Both the position numbers and the translations under genes were made by a program. Below the pieces are notes generated by a model, which was not told the origin of the DNA, searched no databases, and worked only from the letters and a program-made list of their open reading frames with translations. From Natrialba hulunbeirensis JCM 10989 (GTDB taxonomy: Archaea > Halobacteriota > Halobacteria > Halobacteriales > Natrialbaceae): a DNA stretch of 42,403 nt. The stretch is from assembly GCF_000337575.1 (NCBI RefSeq), contig NZ_AOIM01000014.1, positions 213,898 through 256,300 on the forward strand, written 5' to 3'. Shown here in pieces: positions 24,144 through 31,095 of this stretch (position 1 is the stretch's first letter; every line of letters begins with the position of its first letter).

Positions 24144-25121
24144 ATGAAGCGGTGGTTTCGTCGACGCGTCGATGCAGCGTACGAGCGGTTGCTCTCCCGT
24201 GAAATTTCCGGTGCACCAACCCACGTCGCCGTGATTCAGGACGGAAACCGACGGTACGCCCGCCAGCACGGCGGCGACGCCCAGGAGGGCCACCGCGCCG
24301 GTGCCGACACGACCGAGCGGGTACTCGAGTGGTGTCAGGATATCGGCGTCGAGGAACTGACGTTGTATGCCTTCTCGACGGAGAACTTCAATCGTCCTGA
24401 GGACGAACGCGAGGCGTTGTACGACCTGCTGTGTGAGAAGTTGACCGAGTTCGCCGACGCCGACCGGGTCCACGACAACGAGGTTCGGATCCGCGCACTC
24501 GGAGCTGTTGACCGGCTCCCCGAACGCGTCCGTGAGGCCGTCGATTACGCCGAGGAGCAAACTGCGGGGTACGAGCAGTTCGTTCTCAATATTGCGCTGG
24601 CGTACGGCGGCCGATCGCAGCTACTCGAGGCGGCTCGCGGTGTCGCGCGCGATGTCGAGGTGGACCACCTTGAGCCGGACGCAATCGACGTCGAAACGAT
24701 CGAACAGCGTCTCTACGACCAGCCGGTCCGGGATGTCGACCTGATTATCCGAACCGGTGGCGATGAGCGCACGTCGAACTTCCTCCCCTGGCACGCAAAC
24801 GGCAACGAGGCGGCCGTCTTCTTCTGTACGCCCTACTGGCCCGAGTTCTCGAAGGCCGACTTCCTGCGCGGGATTCGAACCTACGAACACCGCAAGGAAT
24901 CCTGGCGCCGCACGCGTGCCCGGCGTGCAATTGCCCTGCTCGGTGCAGTCAGCGAACCGGAACTGACCGATGCACAGGCGGTCGTCAATCGGTTCCGTGA
25001 TTCGCTGCCGGTCGGCGAACGACCCGCGGGTATCGACCGGGAGGCGACCGGCGTCGCCGACTCCAGCGAGAGCACGACAACCGAGGACGGACTCGACTCG
25101 AGTAGCCGAGCAGCAGACTGA
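24144..25121 (+). CDS. uppS: cis-Prenyltransferase (UppS/DHDDS-type), catalytic subunit
   Basis: This 325-aa protein makes long-chain cis-polyprenyl diphosphate, the precursor of the dolichyl phosphate lipid carrier. Marks are HVAVIQDGNRR with catalytic Asp33, LTLYAFSTENFNRPEDE, and the C-terminal DLIIRTGGDERTSNFLPW and FCTPYWPEF. The usual C-terminal RxG motif (RRFGG in bacterial UppS) is absent: the aligned place reads HRKESWRR. Beyond residue about 250 there is an extra 75-residue tail. Lack of RxG with an intact Asp is the pattern of the catalytic partner in heteromeric enzymes. A second, degenerate homolog lies about 0.7 kb downstream on the other strand. Confidence 0.95.
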   Translation: MKRWFRRRVDAAYERLLSREISGAPTHVAVIQDGNRRYARQHGGDAQEGHRAGADTTERVLEWCQDIGVEELTLYAFSTENFNRPEDEREALYDLLCEKLTEFADADRVHDNEVRIRALGAVDRLPERVREAVDYAEEQTAGYEQFVLNIALAYGGRSQLLEAARGVARDVEVDHLEPDAIDVETIEQRLYDQPVRDVDLIIRTGGDERTSNFLPWHANGNEAAVFFCTPYWPEFSKADFLRGIRTYEHRKESWRRTRARRAIALLGAVSEPELTDAQAVVNRFRDSLPVGERPAGIDREATGVADSSESTTTEDGLDSSSRAAD

Positions 25122-25209
25122 CCCGAAGCCGGGTTCTTGCAGGACGAGGTACTGCACACCGCTTTACTGCCTGTTTGCGGCCAAACGTGTTGGACAGATA
25201 ACCAGAAGT

Positions 25210-25220
25210 ATTTTATTAAT
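25210..25220 (+). promoter_or_regulatory. TATA box for DUF7344 gene
   Basis: ATTTTATTAAT is centred about 27 bp before the ATG at 25242. This is one of the clearest TATA boxes in the window and implies a leaderless transcript. Confidence 0.65.
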
Positions 25221-25241
25221 TAGTATGACAATAGTAGCTGA

Positions 25242-25628
25242 ATGTCGTCTTCCACCGCCCCCGTCGACGTCGAACGGTTCGTACGGTTGACGGACGTTGC
25301 ACTCGACGACGCGTATGCGCTTCTGGCAAACAGCCGGCTACGCGTCGTCCTCCACGTCCTCTCCGCGTGTGACGCTCCCGTTTCGGTCGACTGGCTCGCC
25401 GAACGCACCAGCCAGTGGGATGACGATCCACAGGAGACGGTCAAAACCGAACTCGTCCACAACATCCTGCCGAAACTCGACGACCACCGGATACTCGAGT
25501 ACGACGCGCGATCGGAGATCGTTCGAATGGACGATCCAGTGGTTGCGTTTGAGCACCCACAGTCGGAGTCGCTACTGGTGGCCGTTACTGAAGGGTGTGA
25601 GTCAGCAGCACGGACGCGGTCGGGGTAG
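25242..25628 (+). CDS. DUF7344-type HTH protein
   Basis: This 128-aa protein has one winged-helix-like domain of the haloarchaeal DUF7344 kind: DDAYALLANSRLRVVLHVLSACD, then a helix with ETVKTELVHNILPKLDDHRILEYD. It probably binds DNA. Unlike the paralog at 22275 it has no repeat-encoded N-terminus. It lies between the two cis-prenyltransferase genes, so a regulatory link is possible but unproven. Confidence 0.75.
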   Translation: MSSSTAPVDVERFVRLTDVALDDAYALLANSRLRVVLHVLSACDAPVSVDWLAERTSQWDDDPQETVKTELVHNILPKLDDHRILEYDARSEIVRMDDPVVAFEHPQSESLLVAVTEGCESAARTRSG

Positions 25629-25684
25629 CGAGAATCCACGGTCGAGAGTGAGATGGCGGTTGAGAGCAAGACAGGGGTGAGACT

Positions 25685-25750
25685 GTGACGGACACGGACA
25701 CGGACACGGAGACGGAGACGAAGACGAAGACGAGGACGGACACGAAGACC
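25685..25750 (+). repeat. Hexanucleotide microsatellite GACACG/GAGACG/AAGACG
   Basis: About eleven six-base units of GACACG, GAGACG and AAGACG type follow one another in the gap between convergent genes, with little interruption. It is the least decayed copy of the repeat type found across the window. Confidence 0.85.
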
Positions 25751-25840
25751 GACAATGGGAGCGAAGCGCGGACACGAGCAATTGGTGAATTGCTGAAGAA
25801 CGCAAAAGCGGCGACAGAAGTGCAGCACACGCGAGGGTGA
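25685..25840 (+). CDS. Possible small protein, Thr/acidic repeat plus helix
   Basis: A 51-codon frame from GTG 25685 encodes a Thr-Asp/Thr-Glu/Thr-Lys dipeptide run from GACACG-type hexanucleotides, then NGSEARTRAIGELLKNAKAATEVQ, which could form a helix. It ends 2 bp before the stop of the opposite-strand cis-prenyltransferase homolog. Evidence is only the open frame; the repeat itself favours open frames. It could equally be noncoding. Confidence 0.25.
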   Translation: MTDTDTDTETETKTKTRTDTKTDNGSEARTRAIGELLKNAKAATEVQHTRG

Positions 25841-25842
25841 CG

Positions 25843-26448
25843 TTACCGACCGAATCGCCGTGAGCGATTGCAGTACTCTCTGACAGCGCGTAGGAAGTCT
25901 CGTTTACGGAAGTCACGCCAGTTGACGTCGGTAAAGTACAGTTCAGAGTAGACGGACTGCCAGATCATGAAGTCAGAGAGTCGCTCTGCGCCGGTTTTGA
26001 TGACCAGATCGGGCTCCGAGGGGAAGACCAGATGATCCTCGACGCGGTCGTCGTCGATGGCATCCGGCTCGAGTGCTCCCTCATCGACGCTCTCTGCAAG
26101 CGTTCGGACCGCACTCGTAAACTCGTGTTTCCCGCCGAGGCCGATTCCGATCTGGATCGGTGCGTCCGCTGGATCACGGTCGTCAGGGCCGCGGACCGCA
26201 ACGTCACGGGGTGCTTCGATCGTCTCGAGTTCGCGTCGCAGCGCGGGGACCGCCGCGGCGTCGAGGACGCTGACGTAAACGGTGACGCGGTCGGCGTACT
26301 CGAACGCCCAGTCGAAGAACTCGACGAGCGTCTCGTAGGCACCGCGTTCAAGCAGGTCGCGTTCGGTGATGACGAGTGCGATGTGCTCAGGGAGGGCGGC
26401 GTCGTCCCGGCTGATGCGGCGAGCCAGGTAGCGTTCGTACAGTCCCAC
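25843..26448 (-). CDS. Degenerate cis-prenyltransferase homolog, likely non-catalytic (NgBR-like) partner
   Basis: This 201-aa protein aligns with the UppS family. Its N-terminal LYERYLARRIS resembles the start of the neighbouring catalytic homolog, and DLVIKTGAERLSDFMIWQ, ELYFTDVNWRDF and the C-terminal NRSRRFGR correspond to family motifs. The catalytic HVAVIQDGNRR motif reads HIALVITERDL, so the essential Asp is Thr28 and the GNRR part is lost. RxG is present (Arg198-Phe199-Gly200). Loss of Asp with retained RxG is the known pattern of NgBR/Nus1, the accessory subunit of eukaryotic cis-prenyltransferase. I chose GTG 26448 since an earlier start adds unlike residues; no ATG is nearby. It is divergent from the DUF92 gene. 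Confidence 0.85.
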   Translation of the reverse strand: MGLYERYLARRISRDDAALPEHIALVITERDLLERGAYETLVEFFDWAFEYADRVTVYVSVLDAAAVPALRRELETIEAPRDVAVRGPDDRDPADAPIQIGIGLGGKHEFTSAVRTLAESVDEGALEPDAIDDDRVEDHLVFPSEPDLVIKTGAERLSDFMIWQSVYSELYFTDVNWRDFRKRDFLRAVREYCNRSRRFGR

Positions 26449-26610
26449 AGGTCGGCTTCCGCGTCCGATACTATACAGGTTACGGGTCACTCTCACTGTC
26501 TGCACAGTACCAGTCTGGGGATCGGCGCGGACAGGACCTGTCACCCGCGAAACGCGGCGGCGGCGTGTTCGGGAACCTTCAAGTAACCGCCACAGAAAGA
26601 CACCGGTATC

Positions 26611-27969
26611 GTGACATCACCCGTTCGGCGAGCCGGCGTCTTCGCGACGCTGAGTACGCTGGTACTCGCCGTGCCACTCGCTGGGATCGAGGTCGCGACC
26701 GCCATCGCAGCGGTAGTCCTACTCGGCGCGTTCCTCGTCACGGACGGCCCGCTCTTCGAGCTGGCCGCCTATCCCGGAGACTACGAGGACCGCCGTCTGT
26801 ACGGCCTCATCACGTTTGTTCTCGCAGCCGTTGCACTCGGTCTCGTCGCGTTCAACACCTCGATGTCGACTGCGATTCTCGTCGGCACTGTCCTCCTCGT
26901 TGGCTACGGCAACCTCGCAGAACGGCTCGTTCGTTCCCGCTCAGAGAACGACGTGCTCGCGGTCACTGCGTTCTGTCTCGTCGCGACCGTAGCCGCAGCC
27001 CTCGGCCAAATCGTGACGCTGCTCGCACTGTCGGGCGAGCCGGGGACCGCCGCAGCCACCGCGACTATCGAGTCCGCCCTGCCGAGCGTGCTCTTTCTCG
27101 CAGCTAGCGGGGCGCTTCTCGCGGCACTCTTGCGCGATGTCTTCCTGATCTACGACGATCCCGTCGTCATGCTCTCTGCCGGCTTTCTGCTCTGGTTGCT
27201 CGCCGAACTCGATCCCGGGCTCGGAACTCCCGACATCGTAATCGCACTTGCGATCACCGCCTTGCTGGGGTACGTCTCGTACGCACTCGAGACGGCCTCT
27301 ATCGCGGGCATGATCACCGGCGTCCTCCTCGGGTTGCTCACCATCGTCCTCGGCGGTTACGCCTGGTTCGCCGTCCTCATCGCCTTCTTCGGCATTGGCG
27401 GCCTCTCGACGAAGTTCCGCTACGGCCGCAAGGAGGAACTCGGCGTCGCCGAGGACAACAACGGTGCCCGCGGCAGCGGCAACGTTCTCGGTAACGCCGC
27501 TGTCGCCATCGCCGCCGTCCTCGGCTACGCCGCGAGTCTGGCCGGGCTGTTACCGGTTACCGCCGACCTCTTTCTGTTCGCCTTCGCCGGCTCCGTCGCG
27601 ACCGCGATGAGCGACACCCTCTCGAGTGAGGTCGGGAGCGTCTTCGAGACGCCACGACTGATCACCACGCTGGAGCCGGTCGAACCCGGCACTGACGGCG
27701 GCGTTACCTGGCAGGGGGAGGTCGCCGGCCTCGCCGGTGCGACCATCGTTGGTGGACTGAGCTACCTGCTCTTTCCCGCCGTCGGCGGCCTCGGCGCGGC
27801 GATCATCGTTGCGGCCGGCTTCGTCGGGATGACCGTCGACAGCCTCCTCGGGGCGACACTCGAGGGCTCGCTGCTCGGCAATCAGGGCGTTAACTTCCTT
27901 GCGACGCTCTCCGGTGCGGTCGTCTGTGCGCTGTTGCTGGTGATGTTTTCTGGTGTGGTGCTCAGCTGA
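26611..27969 (+). CDS. DUF92 (TMEM19/VTE6-like) multi-pass membrane protein
   Basis: This 452-aa protein has a C-terminal DUF92 domain (about 205-450), with the cytosolic loop GGLSTKFRYGRKEELGVAED followed by GSGNVLGNAA and ATAMSDTLSSEVG, typical of the family. An extra N-terminal region of about 200 residues adds five or more helices. Plant VTE6, a DUF92 protein, is a phytyl-phosphate kinase, so a prenyl-phosphate kinase role here is an inference. The location next to a cis-prenyltransferase homolog is consistent with it. The start is GTG 26611. Confidence 0.85.
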   Translation: MTSPVRRAGVFATLSTLVLAVPLAGIEVATAIAAVVLLGAFLVTDGPLFELAAYPGDYEDRRLYGLITFVLAAVALGLVAFNTSMSTAILVGTVLLVGYGNLAERLVRSRSENDVLAVTAFCLVATVAAALGQIVTLLALSGEPGTAAATATIESALPSVLFLAASGALLAALLRDVFLIYDDPVVMLSAGFLLWLLAELDPGLGTPDIVIALAITALLGYVSYALETASIAGMITGVLLGLLTIVLGGYAWFAVLIAFFGIGGLSTKFRYGRKEELGVAEDNNGARGSGNVLGNAAVAIAAVLGYAASLAGLLPVTADLFLFAFAGSVATAMSDTLSSEVGSVFETPRLITTLEPVEPGTDGGVTWQGEVAGLAGATIVGGLSYLLFPAVGGLGAAIIVAAGFVGMTVDSLLGATLEGSLLGNQGVNFLATLSGAVVCALLLVMFSGVVLS

Positions 27970-28038
27970 GCAGTTGCTGAAGCGGACGAAAGCAGGGACG
28001 ATACGGCTTCCCGCAGCGCAACCGCCCCCGACCACTCC

Positions 28039-29478
28039 TTAGGTTGGTGGCTCGCTTGCCACGTCCTCGATCGCGTGAATCTGGACGCCCGAGGGTCGTT
28101 TAGTAAACTGCCCGAGCGATCTGGCGATGATCCGCTCGACACCACGGTCAGCCCCGATATCGAGTAGCTGCTGACTGAGAATGCCATCGAGCACGACCGT
28201 CGTCGGAACCGACTCGAGGTCCTCGAGGCTGTCGAACACGTCACTCGCCTCGGTTTCGTCGATTACGTCGTTCTCGTCGTCCAGGAATCGGACACGGTCC
28301 GTGTCTGAGCGGATGATCGCGGTCGCGTGTTCGTAGACTGTTTCGAAGTCGTTCGGATCCGACTCAGTATCGGCCGCTGGTTCGGACTGGTGTTGGCCGT
28401 CTACCTCGGAGTGGTCTGGGTCTTCCACTCTCGGTGCCGTTGCATCCGCGGTGTCCGCTGTAGCCGTCGCAGAATCGGTCGAATTCACGTTCGCACGAGC
28501 ACGAGTATGAGCACGCTCGGTCTGGTCGGACGTCCCAGCAGCCTGTGCAGACTCTGGTTCGGTCGATCCACCCTGCGTTCCGCTGCGGGCAAGCCCTGTC
28601 TTGGCGTTTGTTCGTGCCGGCGCCGGACTCGAACTGCCGTCCGTCGCAGCCACCGCCTCACGGGGCTCGTTCAACCCGGAAACGGTGTCGTAGGGGACCT
28701 TGTTCCGGAGTGAAGTGAACAGCTGGTGGTGGTCGAGTTCCTCGACAGAGGTTCCGGATGGGGCGAACGCGACGTAGTCGATATCGCCGACCTGCGAGAG
28801 TTCCTCGAGAATGAGGTCACCGCCCCGATCACCGTCGAGAAAGGCTGTGACGGTGCGGTGGTTGGTCAGTTCGGCGACGGCGTCGGGGATGTTCGTCCCC
28901 TCGACGGCGATGGCGTTTTTCACGCCGTACTTGAGCAGCGTGAGCACGTCCGAACGCCCTTCGACGACGATGATCGCGTCACTGTCTGTGACGCGCGGGC
29001 CGGCTGGCAACCCTTCGTACTCCGTAATATCCTCGACGCGGACGTGCTGGCGCACCTCCGCGAGAATCTCCTCGGAGGACATGACGGAGTCGTCGAAGCC
29101 GGTCCGCAAGAGTTCCTTCGCACGGTCGACAACCTCCTTTCGTTTGGCCGCTCGGACGTCCTCGATCTCGCGGACCTCGAGTGTCGCGCGGCATGGACCG
29201 ACTCGAGTAATGGTCTCGAGGGAGGCGGCGAGGGTTGCGGTTTCGACCTTGTCCAGGCTGGTCGCGATGGTGACGCTGCCGTGGGATTGGCCCTGTGTGC
29301 TTGCGATTTCGACGTCGATGCGTCCGACCTTCTGTGACTGACGGAGGTCGCGCAGATCGAGTTCGTCGCCGAGGAGGCCTTCGGTCTGGCCGAAGATTGC
29401 GCCGACGACGTCGCTGCGCTCGACGACCCCGTCAGCCGTGACGTCCGCGTGAATGAGGTATTTCGAGGTGTCTTCCAT
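28039..29478 (-). CDS. dnaG: Archaeal DnaG primase-like protein
   Basis: This 479-aa protein is archaeal DnaG, with a Toprim domain: IVVEGRSDVL (Glu173) and AFLDGDRGGD (Asp215, Asp217). In archaea it has primase activity and also associates with the RNA exosome. The N-terminal region (KYLIHADVTADGVVERSDVVGAIFG) is typical. Between the Toprim core and the C-terminal domain (from about residue 378) lies a 100-residue low-complexity Ala/Thr/Ser/Asp linker, longer than in most archaeal DnaG. The ATG at 29478 is chosen because MEDTSKYL is the conserved start; the frame upstream has no similarity. Confidence 0.95.
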   Translation of the reverse strand: MEDTSKYLIHADVTADGVVERSDVVGAIFGQTEGLLGDELDLRDLRQSQKVGRIDVEIASTQGQSHGSVTIATSLDKVETATLAASLETITRVGPCRATLEVREIEDVRAAKRKEVVDRAKELLRTGFDDSVMSSEEILAEVRQHVRVEDITEYEGLPAGPRVTDSDAIIVVEGRSDVLTLLKYGVKNAIAVEGTNIPDAVAELTNHRTVTAFLDGDRGGDLILEELSQVGDIDYVAFAPSGTSVEELDHHQLFTSLRNKVPYDTVSGLNEPREAVAATDGSSSPAPARTNAKTGLARSGTQGGSTEPESAQAAGTSDQTERAHTRARANVNSTDSATATADTADATAPRVEDPDHSEVDGQHQSEPAADTESDPNDFETVYEHATAIIRSDTDRVRFLDDENDVIDETEASDVFDSLEDLESVPTTVVLDGILSQQLLDIGADRGVERIIARSLGQFTKRPSGVQIHAIEDVASEPPT

Positions 29479-29678
29479 GGGAGATCTGCCCCAGACGGGG
29501 CGCGGTGACGCGAGAGTCGCGTGCAGAGACCGGGTTAGTGAAGAATTGGGTCGTGAACGGCAAATAGCTGTTGACATTCGGGGCCGTTGTGGGGTTCAGA
29601 GACTGAACGGGTGGCCACGGTGCTGTCTGTCACTGGCAGTGGAGCCGAGAGCAGGCAACCACGCTCAGTTCCCACGCG

Positions 29679-30650
29679 TTACTGCATCGGCTGAGAGGAT
29701 TGCCAGTACCAGTAGGCCGAGACACCCAGGAGGACGACGAGACCCCCGAGGAAGAAGAGCAGTCCCGGTGGAACCGTCGCGAGGATGGGGTCTGCTGCCT
29801 CTGCAACGCCGTCCGTTACGTTTTCGAAGCCGCCGTCGCCGTCCGTCTGGTACTCCGTATCGAACGAGTCGTCGGCTGCGGTGTCGACGTCATCTTCGGC
29901 GGTCGAGTCGTCGGCTGCTTCGTCATCTGCATCGTCTGTGGTATCTGCGTCGTCTGCATCCTCTTCCTCGTCCGCTTCGGCAGTTCCGAACTCGTCTTCG
30001 TCTCCGTCACCGTCTCCGTCCCCATCCCAATCGTCCGCTGTCTCGTCGCTCTCGTCATCTGCAGCCGTTTCGTCTCCGTCGTCTCCTCCGTCCCCGTCGG
30101 CTGCTGTGCCATCCTGCCGTGTCCCGTCGTCCGTCTCCGAATCGCCGTCAGTTGCCGGCGCTGCCTCGTCGCCTGGCGCTCCTGCACCCCAGGTCTCCGC
30201 TCCATCCGGACCCAGCCACTGTGTAAGTCCGTACTGCACGAGCAGGCTCCCGCCGGCGAGCGCGCCGATGCCACCGATGAGTCGGGAGAGAGCGGTTTTG
30301 AGCTGTGAGCCCGCAGACTCGTCACTCGTCACGATCAACGGGCCGTCGGTCGTCGCGTAGACACTCATCTCGTTGCCACGCGAGGAGTACCAGGTGTCGA
30401 CGACTTCGACCAGGCCGGCCTCTTCGAGATTCTCCAGGTGGTAGCGAACGTTCTGAATCGAGGAGTCGATGGCGTCCGCGATGTCACTTGGGGTACCGGG
30501 GTCGTCGTCGAGACAGGAGTAAATCTGGCGCGCCGTCGTCGAGGAGAGTGCGCTGAAAACGGCGTCGGCATCTTCACCTTCGAGGTCGACGACACGCGGT
30601 TGCCCGTCCTGGGCGGTGGTCTCGGACCGGCGTGGGAACAGACGGGCCAT
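29679..30650 (-). CDS. Membrane-anchored ArsR-type HTH protein with acidic linker
   Basis: This 323-aa protein has a winged helix (about 28-90: VFSALSSTTARQIYSCLDDD, PSDIADAIDSSIQNVRYHLENLEEAGLVEVV), a hydrophobic helix at about 123-142, an Asp/Glu/Thr/Gly run (about 150-285) and a second helix at about 298-317. The HTH would sit in the cytoplasm, and the acidic stretch, about 130 residues, would lie outside the cell. That suggests a membrane-tethered regulator, with the extracellular part perhaps sensing salt or cell wall; this is inference. The acidic run is repeat-encoded (DGDGDGDEDE). The revcomp TATA at about 30680-30687 implies a leaderless start at ATG 30650. Confidence 0.85.
   Translation of the reverse strand: MARLFPRRSETTAQDGQPRVVDLEGEDADAVFSALSSTTARQIYSCLDDDPGTPSDIADAIDSSIQNVRYHLENLEEAGLVEVVDTWYSSRGNEMSVYATTDGPLIVTSDESAGSQLKTALSRLIGGIGALAGGSLLVQYGLTQWLGPDGAETWGAGAPGDEAAPATDGDSETDDGTRQDGTAADGDGGDDGDETAADDESDETADDWDGDGDGDGDEDEFGTAEADEEEDADDADTTDDADDEAADDSTAEDDVDTAADDSFDTEYQTDGDGGFENVTDGVAEAADPILATVPPGLLFFLGGLVVLLGVSAYWYWQSSQPMQ
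29880..30080 (-). repeat. Low-complexity, partly hexanucleotide repeat encoding acidic linker
   Basis: The plus strand is rich in TCGTCT, TCCGTC and TCATCT units; the minus strand encodes Asp-Gly, Asp-Glu, Ala-Asp runs. The clearest six-base repeat lies at about 29995-30030. Confidence 0.65.
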
Positions 30651-30679
30651 ATCGGTCTACTTCCCATTCTCTTGCCGAC

Positions 30680-30687
30680 ACATATAC
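30680..30687 (-). promoter_or_regulatory. TATA box for membrane-anchored HTH gene
   Basis: On the minus strand AGTATATG lies about 30-37 bp before the ATG at 30650, predicting a leaderless transcript. Confidence 0.5.
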
Positions 30688-30791
30688 TCCTTTTCCTACG
30701 TGAAAGAGCCGTTTTAGCTAGCGCTAATCGCACGACTGCACCGCCTTCGATGGTTGAAGAACGACAGTCTTCGATACCGCGTGTCGAAGGA

Positions 30792-30800
30792 AAGTTATTA
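30792..30800 (+). promoter_or_regulatory. TATA box for DUF3311/symporter operon
   Basis: AAGTTATTA is centred about 29 bp before the ATG at 30826. It is divergent from the HTH gene promoter about 105 bp away. Confidence 0.5.
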
Positions 30801-30825
30801 CTCACGGGCGTGTCGACCACAGCGT

Positions 30826-31095
30826 ATGCGCCATCTGCAACTCGTCGGCTGGCTCGCGGTCGCGGTCGTACTCTGTGCGCTCGCGATTCCGTGGTTCCTC
30901 TGGGGCGACGCGAGGACAGTCGCCGGCATCTCGCTGTGGCTCTGGTGGCACATCGGCTGGATGGGACTCGCCTCGGTCGTCTTCTGGCTCTTCAGCCGAT
31001 ACGCCTGGGGACTCGGCATCGAACCTGACGGGACGGCACCATCCGCGGACACGTCCTCGACAGACGGAACCGATACCGGAGGTGACCAGCCGTGA
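30826..31095 (+). CDS. DUF3311 small membrane protein (symporter partner)
   Basis: This 89-aa protein has two transmembrane helices (about 7-24 and 35-58, with LWLWWHIGWMG in the second) and an acidic C-terminal tail. The DUF3311 family is commonly coded just before SSS-type symporters and is thought to be a small accessory subunit. Here the downstream symporter starts at the GTGA overlapping this gene's stop codon, so the two are translationally coupled. The ATG at 30826 is favoured since it begins the first helix and fits the TATA box. Confidence 0.85.
   Translation: MRHLQLVGWLAVAVVLCALAIPWFLWGDARTVAGISLWLWWHIGWMGLASVVFWLFSRYAWGLGIEPDGTAPSADTSSTDGTDTGGDQP

Noticed and set aside
25220..25828. 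Minus-strand 202-codon frame opposite the DUF7344 gene and its repeat
   Set aside because: It is Arg/Ser/Val-rich, lacks motifs and exists because of the repeat and GC bias.
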